Of a stretch of DNA of 64,000 nt, positions 1-12,871 are shown one piece after another. The stretch is taken from assembly GCA_025330725.1 (NCBI GenBank), contig JAIWND010000029.1:62001-126000 (forward strand), written 5' to 3'. The first letter of the stretch is position 1. Each line of letters opens with the position of its first letter. Both the position numbers and the translations under genes were made by a program. The notes below the pieces were generated by a model. It ran no database searches, had not been told where the DNA came from, and worked only from the letters and a program-made list of their open reading frames with translations. The DNA comes from Chlamydoabsidia padenii (lineage: Eukaryota > Mucoromycota > Mucoromycetes > Mucorales > Cunninghamellaceae).

Positions 1-78
1 GACGTAGTAGTTTGGACCATGGAGCCCCAGTCAGTAGAGTTTCCTATTCAGGTACAGATCATAAAAGAAAGAAGATGA
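1..78 (+). CDS. possible C-terminal end of a gene entering from the left
   Basis: Frame 1 is open from the window edge to a TGA at 76-78 and encodes 25 residues ending in PIQVQIIKERR. The composition looks like a real protein end, and the downstream DNA is AT-rich and non-coding, as expected for a 3' end converging on the next gene. No domain can be recognised from so short a piece, and it could be chance. The family is unknown. Confidence 0.3.
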   Translation, partial: DVVVWTMEPQSVEFPIQVQIIKERR

Positions 79-984
79 ATGGTGAGCCAATGGAATGGTG
101 TCTTGATACATACTATTTTTCACAAGTGTCCCCTTCCATCCCATGATGTAGAGAAATCATTGTCACCCAAATGCAATTGTAGTATTATTTATTACCTTGT
201 TATTCCCCGCGAGTAGAAGCCCAATTATATCTGGGTAAATGATATATAACCAAATGTTCACCTTGTTCCCTTCGAATACATCATTTCATACTTCAGTTTT
301 GGATCAGTAAAGTATTCGTACCAACCCAGCCATAAACAGCAGCTTAACAGAATCAATACCAGTTTTGAAGAAGATAGTGTTCACCCAAAAAGGAGGAGAT
401 AAAACTACAGACTTCACAAAGACTTGATGAGTGGATTGTAAGTTGGCTGGATCATTAATGGGAGTAAGGTAATGTAGGGAAGTGCCAATTCAATAGACAA
501 ATGACGATTCGAAATAAGTCTAGAAATCGAGTGTGATTATAGTTACTAGAAGAAAAAAAAAAAAAGACGTTTGATTAGAGGTTGTAATATCAAACAAGAT
601 CGTTACAATGTTGGAGGTGGAATTTTTACCATTATACATAAAGTTGTCCATGTATTGGAGCATCAACGTTAGAGTGTCGTGATGTACACATGGTATGTGA
701 ATGTGTGATAGAAGGAAAGGAAAAAGAAAAAAAAAAAAAAAAAAAAAAAAAGAAAGAATTGTGATTCTACCATTTTATCTGGAATTTTCAAATTCCGACG
801 TGCGTCGATCGTTTGTACAACAGCCATGGATCATCATCATGCGTACAAACCAAAAGAGAGGTCAAGATCAAAGGACTTGAAGATAATAATAGTGGTTTTT
901 ATTAATGTTTAGTAAAGGATATTAAGTTTAGGCTATAAAAGTAAATAAAGAAGATTAAATAAAGAATACAGAGGGTAACTATTA
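79..984. other. intergenic region, no gene seen
   Basis: AT-rich DNA between two convergent gene ends. It holds an A tract of about 22 nt around 730-751 and no open frame or RNA gene that I can support. Confidence 0.6.
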
Positions 985-3362
985 CTAGAAGGATAATTTT
1001 CTTGTGTGTGGTGTGGTCAAGTCAGTGGAGCCAAAGGAAGTGAAGCAGCTACTGCCACTTAAATCACTATAAGGTTGATATCGATTAAAAGTATCCACCC
1101 GAGCTACCATGGAGCCCTTGGTAGCCACTTCAGCAATATACCCCAAACAACTATGACATTTCAAGATCAGAGCGTTTTCCATCGAGTACTTGTTTTTCGC
1201 CCGCACCCCCGCACCGACATTAAACTCGTTCTTTTCCGTGCACCGCAAGATATAATCCAGTTCCCGTTTGGCTTCGGCATAAAGCTTGTCCATGATCAGC
1301 AGTTGAGCCTTTTCGTACAAGGCAAAATAGTAAACCCAATGATCGAGCTGGACTTTTTGTGCGGAATCCATAATGGTTTGTATGGATTGGCGATGGATCA
1401 GTTTATATGGATGTTGGCGATTAAGTTCATCATGACCTAAAAGTGATTGTTGTTGTGGTGGTGGTGATTCAATGTCGAATAAGAAACGGTAGAGGGTGGC
1501 ACGGAGAAGATGGGCAAGGCAGATATCGTCGTTGACATAGAGTGATTGACTGGTTTCCAATCGCTTGAGAACCACCGTGATGCGTGATAGGTTCTTGTGA
1601 ATGATATTGGCCGGCATGAGTTCCAATCCACCAATAGATAATAGGATTTCCAAGTCAGGAAACAGTAATCGGTTGCCTTGAAGATCGAATTTCCGTGATT
1701 TCCTAGCAAAGAATTTCTAATCATGAGAAGAGTATTAGTTACATCCATCTGTTGTTGTTGTTTTTTTTTCATTTTTATTTTACCTCGATAAAGATAGATT
1801 TACCGGCAATCTTTTGTTTTGTCTTGGTGACCGACTTCATGGATTGAGCCACATGATCAAGTAACGCATCCCGCTTAGCCCCTGGAGGATGATTATCGAG
1901 CGCCAACATGTAAAGAGAAGTAGCATAGAGGTAAGTGTAAACTGTCTTGGACCATCGATTTTGCTTGAGAAGGATACTAAACATCGCATGAGCACAACGC
2001 CAATCCTGCTCGATCAAAGCCAGTGTCCCCAATTCCCATCGCGCGACATCTTGTAATTGCGGCCAAACATCTTGTACCTCCATGGATCGTTGATAGTATT
2101 CTTTCGCCTTGTCCAATTGTCGTTGTGTCGCCAGTTGTCGTCCTTTGAGTGCCAAAAAGATCATACCGTCCGGATACTGTTGCAAGTGATATGTCAACAC
2201 CCGATCACCCAATTCATGATCGACATGAGACAACAAGGTCATCTTGCTTAACACGATATTGTAGCCCATCAAGATAAGATCGCAGAATTGCCGTCGTAAA
2301 CCTTCGTCAGGTCCTTGTTGTTGCTGCTGCTTGTTCTTGTCATCCCAACCACCTACTGAGCGACAATACCAAAACGCCAATGTTCGATCCCCTTGGAAAC
2401 CTACGAATTCGACCAGTCGAAGGATAAAGTCTGGGAAGGCAGATAAAGTCAAGTTGAATCCCGCCATGCCGAATGCGATGCCTGATACCAAGTGACCATC
2501 CAAACCATATTCCGCCACCACATCCACACCTAGTCCTGCTTGTTCTTGTGCATATAACATATAGGCTTCCAATGACTTGTAGATTCCATGTGCAGCATAA
2601 GCCTTGATTGCTTGTCGTATTGCCAATACCAAGTTTTGATCATAGAGGATTTGTAATCCAGCCTTCATTAAATAAGCTTCAGCATAGACCAGTTCCTATA
2701 ATAAAATATCGCACATATCAGTCTAGTCCCCCCCCCGCTAATCATGATCATTGTTATCCTACCGCATGCCTTTGTAAATTTGTCATATTCTTGATTTCCT
2801 TGATGGTATGTCCTTTGCTGATCCCACGTATATGATGTTTCCAACTGTGATAACGGAATTTGTCTGCCAGTTGATAGGTTTCCTATATTAAAAAAAAAAA
2901 AAAAAAAAGAAGAGTCAGTCAAATGGTTTTGATCAGTGTTTTATTAAATATTACCTTCATAGCAGTAATTGCTTTGGCAATATCTTCCCGTTGATAGGTT
3001 AGAATCGAGGTACCCGCCAACAAACAAGCATAGGACAAGGCGTGGTACATGGAAGATTGCCGTTTACCATTCACAATATCCAGACATTCCGTGATACGTG
3101 AATTCAAAAAGAGATCAATGGCAAGTCTAGCGTCTTTAAGGTCGTTATACAGTGATGCTTCGGCTTGGTGTACTTTATTTGAGTGATGAGTGTCGCTTTT
3201 AGGTGAGGAGGAGTTAGTGTCAGTGTGCGTTTGTGGTGTAGGTGTTGATGTCGAATGAGTAATCTTGTACAAAGATGGTGCTGCTAATACCACGTCGTCC
3301 ATAGTTTTTGCAGAGTCCCATTTCGGAAGAGCTTTGGCGATTTGATTGATGCTGTTCCCCAT
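985..3362 (-). CDS. IML2: IML2/TTC39-family TPR-like protein
   Basis: Four exons: 3362-2955, 2882-2763, 2695-1784, 1716-985, giving 723 aa with consistent phase at every junction. The start MGNSINQ is the first ATG after a purine-rich leader. Further upstream ATGs in the same frame would add an F/L-rich stretch and are less likely. The helical-repeat protein shows features of the IML2/TTC39 (DUF3808) family: an N-terminal segment around residues 80-135 (ARLAIDLFLNSRITECLDIV), the pattern LVYAEAYLMKAGLQIL near residue 180, and a C-terminal TPR-like end with YEKAQLLIMDKLYAEAKREL. Yeast Iml2 is of similar length (about 730 aa) and is linked to inclusion-body clearance and lipid droplets/mitochondria. 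The exact role here is inferred from family only. Glutamine runs near residues 295 and 545 are low-complexity inserts. Confidence 0.85.
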
Positions 3363-3893
3363 AATGAGGAGAGAGAGAGAGAAAAAGAAGAAGAAAAAAG
3401 AAGGAAGAAAAAGGACTGGAATAGAAAAAATAGTGAGCGGGGTTTTTTGATCTATAAATTCAGTGACACTATACATAGAATACAAAAAAGCTTATTCCCC
3501 GGTTGTCACCATGCATTACCCACACACACATTCATATAATAGAATTACAGTTTACTGAAGAGATGATGCACCCATGTGAAGATCCTGCGGGATTTGAAAC
3601 CCTTTGATCTTGGTCAGACCAAGAAGAAATGGCCCTTCACGCCCACTACGAGATATCATTTCAGCCAAGTATGATTGCCCTCTTTCAAAATAGACAACTG
3701 TACATGCTGAAGAGTCTATATATTACCCCACACTGTTGTTTTTTACAAAGACCATCATAAAGCCACATCGTACGGGCATCCAATTCAGTCCGCGACAAAT
3801 GCATGAATGACTACCAAATCGGGAAACAGCAATCCTGATGGACACTACACAATAATAACAAGACAAAGACAATAAAAAAAAAATGGTATTTAT
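3363..3893. other. intergenic region between tandem minus-strand genes
   Basis: Contains the IML2 promoter side (purine-rich leader at 3363-3420) and two copies of the recurrent GCGGGATTTGAA-like motif (3437-3449 and 3587-3598). No RNA gene or ORF is supported. Confidence 0.5.
3437..3449. promoter_or_regulatory. recurrent GCGGGRTTT motif upstream of IML2-like gene
   Basis: GCGGGGTTTTTTG lies about 75 bp upstream of the ATG, next to a TATA-like TTTATAGAT on the gene strand. It is one of about twenty related sites in the window. The function is inferred from recurrence and position only. Confidence 0.4.
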
Positions 3894-6142
3894 TTACGAA
3901 GGTGATACTAAATAATGACTACAATAACCATGATCGGAATCATCGTTCAAAGTGGCCAAGGTGGGATCAACATGAGTGACTACACAAAGGGGTATGGATT
4001 GATGAGCAGATAGTTTAAACAAGGGGAAAGGTCGATACTTGATGACACCACGAGTGACGAGACCAAAAGGTGAGCGGATGAGTTGAGACCACCGTTGATT
4101 ACCACTGGAATCAGCACCAGGGGATTTGATCTTGATTTGAGTGGATGTGGTGGCACGTTCATGTTGTGGTAAAAGCACAGAGGAAGTAAAAGATAAAGGT
4201 TGATCGAACTCTTGACAGGCACCAAGGTATTCGGCAGGATCCACACCTACATAGTAATAAAAATAATGAGTACAATTGATATCTTTTTCTTTTGGAGATA
4301 TCCTTACCATAGGTCATGTTGAGTGGGAGTAGATCACTAAAAGCAAAGATACTGAGATCAGCTTCTTGTATCCTTACTGTCCACCAATTCCAATTGTTTG
4401 CTTGTACCCTTAAATTGAATATTAATTCCTTGTCCGACGCCAAGCTATGTCCCATCGATGCCGTCAAGTCAGTCAATGGTTCCGCCCGGTACACCGTAAA
4501 GATCATCATCACCAAAATGAATACAAAGAGGCTAATGCATGTATTCCGTAATATCCTACTATTATCCATCCCCACCCCCCAAAAACAACAAAATAGTTAG
4601 TGAAGAGCATATACAAAGTGATTCTTTCTTACCATGATAGTCCGGTTGAATGATGATGATGATATCGTCGTTTTTTATGTATAAGATGATGTCGTAGTAA
4701 AGCTGTGCGTTCCCCAAAACGATAATTGTCATTTAGTTGTTGATGATAATTGGAGTATTCATATTTACTATCAACATCATCAATATCCCCTTCATGTTCA
4801 TCGTCTTCATCGTCATCGTCTTCATCTTCATCTTCTTCATCATCGTCACTTGAGCTGTATTCATATGCCCAGGGATGTGGGAAGGACATGTGGCTGCTTC
4901 GAGGATGATCCATCACATAGTTTCGAAGTTTCGGTCGATAATAATCATGCCTGACTTCTTCATCTTGAGGTATCTGTTGCTGCCGATTCTTCACCCATTT
5001 AAAAAGGGATGACATGGCTCGATTGACCAAATCATGAAGGAATCCTCCGGTATTAGATGTTGTTGGTGCTTGTTGGTGCTGTTGTTGCTGCTTCTGAAGT
5101 GATAAAAAGGATCCAGGGGCAGAATTGATTAAGGGTCGAGGAATCGATCGGCGAAATCCATTTGCTGATAAAAGATGTCGCTTAATTGTTGGATATTGTT
5201 TTTTACTGGAAGTGATGGATGATGCAGTATTATCATGATGACTATATGGGTACACGTATTGTTCATTTTCATCAGAGTCTTGAAACAAAGAGAGAGAGAG
5301 AGAGAGTATTAGTTTCATGTTAAGGAAGTATATATTCTTTTATTACCTTCTACATTAGAGACTGCATCCACCAGATTACGATGAAACACTTCGGAAGGAG
5401 TAGCAGTACCATTGACAGGTGGCAATTTTCGTTTCTTTTTCTTGTCCGATCGGCGTCTTTCAGGCTATCAAGATATATATATATATATATAAAGGGAAGG
5501 GATTAGTATCAGCTATTACTTTTTGCTTTGTTGGAAGGGGTATGAGGGGGAGATTTTTTCTTTTTCTTTACTTGCCTTGGGTAAAGAGGGAGATTTTAGT
5601 TTGGTGATAATAGACCGAGGTGGAGAATGAGAATACTGGGTATCTTGTTTTTTCATAGTTGCTGCCAAAGACTTTTCAGGTATCTTGGAAGAAGACGATG
5701 AAGAAGACGAAGGTAGAGGAATATCGTCTTGTAAGTGTAAAAGATGCATAGGTGTTGGTGAGCCCATTGTTGGTGTTCGCAAGTCGTTCATGTCTTGATT
5801 AGCAGCTGAATGGGTGGTTGAAGTAGAAGTATTGCCTGGAACATTCAAGGAGGATGTTTGTTGTTGTTGTGACGGGGCATGGATCGGGTCAAAAGTCGCC
5901 TTTTCCACAGTCAATTGTCGATTAAAGTGGTTCAAAGGAAAGTCCCGTAAAGAGTGCGAGTACCTTTCATTGTGAAGTGAGTTAAAGTTGGGTCGTGGTC
6001 GTTTACCTGGTGAAGAGGTTTGAATGGTTGTCGAAGGTATCTTAATTGGTGAAGTGAGTAGTCCATGAGTGTCAATGTCAGTATTAAGTGAATTAGAATT
6101 TATTGGTATAGGAGCCAAAGTGTTTGTATTACTACGATTCAT
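3894..6142 (-). CDS. VAC7: Vac7-like vacuolar segregation protein
   Basis: Five exons: 6142-5576, 5464-5347, 5278-4633, 4558-4308, 4246-3894, giving 644 aa. The N-terminal ~190 residues are disordered and Ser/Pro-rich. A basic patch (PERRRSDKKKKRKLP) precedes VFHRNLVDAVSNVEDSDENE, a stretch typical of fungal Vac7. An acidic Asp/Glu run lies near residue 395. One membrane segment (ISLFVFILVMMIFTV, about 455-470) is followed by a lumenal domain beginning EPLTDLTASMGHSLASDKEL, which matches the Vac7/LEA2-like pattern. Vac7 activates the Fab1 PI(3)P 5-kinase on the vacuole in yeast, so that role is inferred. Intron 1 has a GC-AG donor (AAG|GCAAGT at 5576/5575). A GT donor four bases downstream would put a stop in exon 2. 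The yeast protein is longer. Confidence 0.75.
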
Positions 6143-6890
6143 AAAAAGTTACCTAGGGGGAAAGAGAAGAAGAGGATAAGAAAGAAAGAAAAAAAAAAAA
6201 AAAAAAAGTTAGAAATCCTCTCCCAAAGAACAGGCGGCGTTTCAATTTGATGGTGTCTTTTTTTTATACTGCATGAAACTGCCTATTTTAAGGATCATCT
6301 AGTTTCGTTTTGTTTCATCAAGTTTTATTCTTATAGTAGTTAAATAGATACTTGGTTATACTTTGATGATGAAAGAAAAGAAAAGAAAAACAATAGTAGG
6401 CAGTTTGATAAAGAAGTGTTTGTCTTCTTACCACGGCTGACCAAAAAAGGAATTCCGAACTCAGCTGAGAGTCATACAAACGGACGATCCCCGCTTGACT
6501 CCTTTTAGATCAATCTTTTCTCTCTCTTCCTTTTTTTTTTTTTTTTTTTTTTTTTGTCTCTCTTCTTCAACAATTCACGGACATGGTTTAGATTGTTGTC
6601 ACTTTGTATTCCTTTATTACTTTGTTAGTTGCTACTTATATAACCCACCTACATACACTCATAATCAAACATTTATTCCTTTTTGATATCATATCAATAC
6701 ACACAACTGCAACTTGATACATATTCTCACCACCTGGAATAACAATTATCAACCTCTCTCTTCTCCTTTTTCTATAGTAGTTGTTATTCTATCACTCCCT
6801 CCCCTATTTTTATACCCTTTCTTTTTACATTTACCTTAATCCTCTTTTATTTTTATTTTTTATTTATATATATATATGTATATATATTAC
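6143..6890. other. divergent promoter region
   Basis: Separates the Vac7-like gene (-) from the SH3 membrane-protein gene (+). It is rich in pyrimidine runs with a ~25-nt T tract around 6531-6555, and a TA-rich stretch runs up to the start codon at 6891. No RNA gene seen. Confidence 0.5.
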
Positions 6891-8347
6891 ATGCCTAACT
6901 CATTCATACTACTACTACTACTACTACCACTACTGATATTGGCGATATTAATTAGTAGCATTACTGGTCAACAAATACAAGAAGATCCTTCGTCTATTTG
7001 CATCTCTTTACAACATTCCACTGCCTGTCCAGCCTTCCACCAGTTTTATGTCTCGGCAGGTGTAGTGGACCGATATCCCTTTTTACCAAGTAACATCACC
7101 ACAATACAAGAACTCGACAATGGTCTACTCAACTATGTCAACTCTAGTAGCGATTATTTACTACCACTTGGATGTCTCAGTACCAATTATAATCCAACCA
7201 CACCTTATGCTCGATACGCACTCACTAAAATGTGTGCTCGATTAATTCAAGATGCCGAAGACTCTCTTCCTTGCAATACTGAACATAATGTCATTCCTCC
7301 ACCACTCTGTCAAACCACCTGTCTGGACTGGGTCAATAGTATCACCACCATCACTGCTCAACCTCAAATCTGTAGTGATAATTCCCAACGGACATCAACA
7401 TTGGCCAATTATACCAGTCAATGTCTTTATTGGCAAGGCTACAATGCTACTGCTGATGATAACTGTATCTCTGGATTTGCAAATGAACCTGAAAACTGTG
7501 GTAAAGAAACAATCAATAACAAACATGTATCATCATGTGATCAATATCTTTTAATTTGACCTTTGCCTTTTTTATATTAGGATTCCGTGATAATACTAAA
7601 GAAGCATGTCGATTCTGTCAAAACACCACCAATGCTGCATCATCGAATTGCTGCCAACTGGTCACTTGTGGAAATGGGTTGGGAATAGCGAGTATTATCG
7701 GCATCATCTTTGGAATACTGGTTACTTTGATCCTGGTGCTTCTTTGTAGCTACTGCTTATGTAAACGATATGTCTGGTCAAAAGGGTCCTCTCGTAAGGT
7801 CGTCACCGCCTTTTCAACATCCTCGACATCTATTAACAACAACAACCATAAGAACGATCCATCATCAAATTCATCATCTTACTCCACTGACTCGAAGACC
7901 GCCATCCATCCATCATCGAAACATTGGTCTACAATACTACCGAACAGTATGACTTCGACATGTATACCATCACCTGTATCTTTACAAGAAAGTTACCATC
8001 AACAAGAACAGTACCATTATCACCATCATCATCATCATCATCTGCAACCACAGCAACAACTTTACTCAACAGAAGAAGCCCTTCATGTCGTCAAGTATGC
8101 TTACCCACCACAAATGGGCGATGAACTGGCTTTGAATGTGGGCGATATCATCATGGTGGCATTACCTTTTGATGATGGTTGGGCTCTGGGTGTCAATAAA
8201 ACAACTGGATTGAAAGGGGCCTTTCCCATGGTCTGTGTCTCACCCACTACTATAATGGAATCACCCCTTGGCAGCAACGACACTTCCTCCATTCCAAAAC
8301 GTATGGAATCATCATCTTCCTCTGATCATGTATCCCCCTTTATTTGA
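6891..8347 (+). CDS. single-pass surface protein with Cys-rich ectodomain and cytoplasmic SH3 domain
   Basis: Two exons, 6891-7500 and 7581-8347, 458 aa. An ATG 15 bp upstream is in frame, but MPNSFILLLLLLPLLIL is the better signal peptide. The ectodomain (about 25-245) has many cysteines and N-glycosylation sequons, with a repeated CxxxC-type pattern (PLCQTTCLDW, FCQNTT, SNCCQLVTC). A membrane segment follows (IASIIGIIFGILVTLILVLL, about 250-270), then a Ser/His/Gln-rich cytoplasmic linker with eight consecutive His. The SH3 fold is near 365-420: VVKYAYPPQMGDELALNVGD, then ALPFDDGWALGVN and GAFPMVCV. The order ectodomain-TM-SH3 resembles Fus1-like sensors of higher fungi, but homology to Fus1 itself cannot be claimed. 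It probably scaffolds polarity or MAPK signalling at the plasma membrane (inference). Confidence 0.8.
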
Positions 8348-8404
8348 TAGTCTCTCCCCACCCCCTAGTTTAGTTAAATAGTCATGTATACAAAACATTT
8401 TTTT

Positions 8405-8410
8405 AATAAA
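8405..8410 (+). terminator. AATAAA polyadenylation signal
   Basis: Canonical hexamer 58 bp after the TGA of the SH3 membrane-protein gene. Confidence 0.5.
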
Positions 8411-8457
8411 GAATCTTTTTAGCCTCATTCTGGACTTGTCATCAATGCTTGATTGAT

Positions 8458-8523
8458 CGGGATTTGAAATAATAGTTTTTCCTGGTGCGTCTGACCAATG
8501 ACCTTTGTTTAGCGGGGTTTTTG
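8458..8523. promoter_or_regulatory. two recurrent motif copies upstream of HRI-like kinase
   Basis: TCGGGATTTGAAA (8458-8470) and GCGGGGTTTTTG (8512-8523), the second directly followed by GATATATAAA. They lie about 200-260 bp upstream of the kinase ATG. A core-promoter or upstream activator role is inferred. Confidence 0.45.
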
Positions 8524-8719
8524 GATATATAAACACCTTCCTTCTTTCCTTCTCCCTTTTTCTATTCCTCTTTCTTCATTTCTTCCTTTTTTTTTTTTTT
8601 TTTAACAAACATTTATATATCTTCTTCTTCTTAATTTGGCTGTAAACCACCGTCACCTTTGTCCTTTTTTTTTTATATCTTGAACAACTTGCAACATACA
8701 TCGAACTCTTTGATTAACT

Positions 8720-11197
8720 ATGGTTGAACGAGCCGATGATTCCCCAGAATGCAGTAGCTACTTTTGGTGTCGACCTAGTGAAGTAGATTCGGATACAAGT
8801 TCACTTACTTCTCCTTATACGACAAACACTGTTGCTGAAGCTGAAGGTAAGTCAAAAAAAAAAAAAAAGTAATATTGTATTTATTACCCTCTACTTATAC
8901 TTTTACAATTATAGAACTGTCATATTTTATCCAGCATTCCTTCTCGTCTACTCAGCAACAATGTCAAAGTCCTACTAGTGAACCACCTTTTTGGGATCCA
9001 GTCTGTCATCAGCAATTTAACCATACTGAAACCACTTCGTCCTCACGAGCGAAATCGACCACTACGACTACGACAACGACTTGTGTGAATACCTGGGACG
9101 AACCTTCGACGACCGAGTCGCCAACTTCGGCCAACAGCTCAGGGAGAACTATACCAACTCGACGGAATTCAACAAACAATGACAGCGACAACTCTGATCG
9201 ATACAAACGCCGCCAAACAAAGATGCTCTTGGTCTCGTTGATTGAATCCTTCTGTCGCCTCTACGGTGATAGTCCTGATGCCAATCGCAAAGTCTTCTTC
9301 CTCATTTGTCAAACCCTAAAATCACTTGGTATTGTGGATGCCGAATTTGTAGATGAAATGGTTAGTGTACGTACAACCTTCCAACATACGTTTCACAAAC
9401 TGTTTTATGCTGCTTTACATACTGTCCAGTCGGATCCTTCTTTATTGGCTCAACAACAGCAACAACAAAAACGACTCTTATTACCTACCCGGTCTTCTTT
9501 GGCCATGGTCTCACCTCCTGCTTGGCCAGAACCTACTAGAACATCCTCACCTCCTAATAGCAACAAGGCTTTGTTTGATCTCAGTATCCACCCTTCAAGA
9601 TATCATAATGATTTTGTCGAATTGGGTTTATTGGGTCGAGGTGGATTTGCTCATGCGTACAAGGTCAAGAATAAATTGGATGGGATTGATTATGCGGTGA
9701 AAAAGGTGTCTCTCGGTCGGGATCTCAAACGTGGTAAGACCCCTTACGGAAAAATCTTTCGGGAAATCAAACACTTGGCACGCCTGGAACACCCTAATGT
9801 CATACGGTATTATGCTTCTTGGTTGGAATACGATGCTGGTCAAATACAACAAGATGAAGAAGATGAAGAAGATGAAGAAGACGAATTTATAAACATGGAT
9901 GACGACGACAATGATGATGATGATGATGTATATACAAGCGATTATTTGACAGGTCGGGCACCTTTACGACAACAACAGCGACAAAAACGACCACCCTTGC
10001 ATAGACGAAAGACAAGAGAATTGCTTTATCAACAAGGATCCATCTCTCAACCTGACTCGCCTATTTATTCACCACCACGTGATTTTACTGTGCATGGTGG
10101 CTGGACTCTCTTTATCCAGATGCAATTATGTCAAAGTAAGTTGACCTGATCACTTTTTTATTTTATTTTTAATATCCATCGCACCATTCTTTTTTTTTTT
10201 TTTTTTTTAATTATCTTTTAAAAATAGCCACACTTTATGATTACATTGAAATTCGGAATCGGGATTATGGCGTAGTGGACCCTGAAAAGAACCTGGCTCT
10301 GTTTAGTCGAATCTTACAAGGAACGGCGTACATTCACGATCAAGGCCTGATTCACAGGGATCTCAAACCAAGTAATATCTTTTTAACTTTACCTTGCCCC
10401 TTGTCAGAAATGACAGATGATGGACGACGTGCATCCTGGCAGATCTTGTGGGACGAATGTATACCAAAGATTGGCGATTTCGGGTTGGCGGCTGCTTTGG
10501 TAGATGAACAAGACGACGTGGTATCTCCCGGTGCGAAATGTATTCCTCCACCTTTACGACGAACGCATACTATTGGGATCGGCACGCGGACTTATGCTTC
10601 TCCTGAACAATTGAATTATTCTGGACGGCCATATGATGAAAAAGTCGACATTTACTCTTTGGGGTTGATCTTTTTCGAACTCTACCAGCCTTTTACGACT
10701 TGGATGGAACGCGCGGATGCAATCTCTAATTTAAAGAATGCCATGTTACCTGATGGATTTGTGGAAAAGTATCCTAAAGAAGTAAAGTATAAGAATGAAA
10801 TAATAAAAAAAGGACGAATTACTAACTTTACTATCTTCTTACTAGTCGGCTCTTATTCTTTGGATGATGGATCAGAATCCAGAACGACGACCTAGTGTAA
10901 CACAATTATTGAACTATGAGATTTTCTCCTCTCAACCTCCAGCAGTAAGTACTACTCTACTATAAAACAAATAAAATAAATAATGCTTACTGATGTATTA
11001 TATTTATATAGGACATGTTGGCGACACTAACAGCGAAACTACAAGCCAAATCTGAAGCTCTCGATACCCAATCCAAACAAATGGAGCTCATGAAGATGGA
11101 AATGAAACGTATGGAGCTGGAACGACAAAAAGAACGTGATGACTTGCAACGAAAATTGGATGAATTACAGGATAAATTGGATAGTATGTGTAAATAG
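8720..11197 (+). CDS. HRI-type eIF2-alpha kinase
   Basis: Five exons: 8720-8846, 8915-10135, 10228-10781, 10846-10944, 11012-11197; 728 aa. An HRI-like N-terminal helical region (LLVSLIESFCRLYGDSPDAN, about 147-190) precedes the kinase domain starting near residue 276. The glycine loop is GRGGFAHAYKV and the ATP lysine lies in DYAVKKV (about K305). The usual eIF2-alpha-kinase insert is present between N-lobe strands and is strongly acidic (Asp/Glu runs, about 355-385). The catalytic loop is HRDLKPSNIF, DFG is in KIGDFGLAAAL, the activation segment has TRTYASPEQL, and YDEKVDIYSLGLIFFEL follows. The tail is a Met/Lys/Glu coiled coil (about 668-728). The family phosphorylates eIF2-alpha to slow translation under stress, as Hri1/Hri2 do in fission yeast. 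Perk is excluded by the absence of signal and membrane segments, and Gcn2 by the absence of RWD and HisRS-like parts. Confidence 0.9.
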
Positions 11198-11209
11198 TAT
11201 AGTAATCGC

Positions 11210-11215
11210 AATAAA
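11210..11215 (+). terminator. AATAAA polyadenylation signal
   Basis: Hexamer 13 bp after the stop codon of the kinase gene. TRM8 starts only about 140 bp further on. Confidence 0.45.
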
Positions 11216-11262
11216 GTTGGTGATGTTTGAAAATGCATGAATGAAATTGTGTGGCTTCGTCG

Positions 11263-11274
11263 GCGGGATTTGAA
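11263..11274. promoter_or_regulatory. recurrent motif upstream of TRM8
   Basis: Perfect GCGGGATTTGAA, followed by a TATATAT stretch, 83-94 bp upstream of the TRM8 ATG inside a 159-bp intergenic gap. This is one of the best-placed copies in the window. Confidence 0.5.
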
Positions 11275-11356
11275 TTATATATCATGTTTTGATCACCAAA
11301 AAGAAAAAAAAAACCTTTTGGTCTCTCTTCTTCTCTCTCCACTTTATCTCTCAACT

Positions 11357-12399
<1,043 letters not shown>

Positions 12400-12871
12400 T
12401 TTGTTTTACATAATTATCATCATCATCATCTCAATAATAAAAAATTTGTGTATTGGAAAACGGAAATAGAAGACCTTGATTATGTTTTGTTATGTGGTGT
12501 GATATATACTAGTAAAGAGGAGAGGCAATGTGGATTTGCTTTTGTTTGACACCATACCAGAATACAATGGTCATCGTGCAGGAATATTAGACAAAAAAGA
12601 GAAATAGTTATTTTTTTTTCCTTCATGTAGGATGGACAGGGTACACTAAAAAAAGCAGTTGTATGATGATAAAGTGACCCCTGACAGGGAACGGAGTCGG
12701 GGTTTACAATTACTTTTCTGCATGAGTGGCGGGATGTAAAAAGTGCCAATAGTGTATTTGGGCCAAATTCTACATGGATGTGGATTGTTTTATTTCATTT
12801 GTATAGATAAGGAATGTATAGCTAAAAAAGGAGGGGGATACTATATAAAGGAATCAGTCTAAAGAGAAGTA
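12400..12871. other. convergent intergenic region
   Basis: Lies between the 3' ends of TRM8 (+) and the expansin-like gene (-). Holds AT-rich 3' ends, including an AATAATAAA near 12433. No gene seen. Confidence 0.5.

Larger units (their letters stand above)
8348..8719. other. short intergenic region with polyA signal and promoter motifs
   Basis: Holds the 3' end of the upstream gene and the promoter of the kinase gene, including two copies of the recurrent motif (8458-8470 and 8512-8523), with TATATAAA just after the second. A pyrimidine-rich leader leads to the ATG at 8720. Confidence 0.5.
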
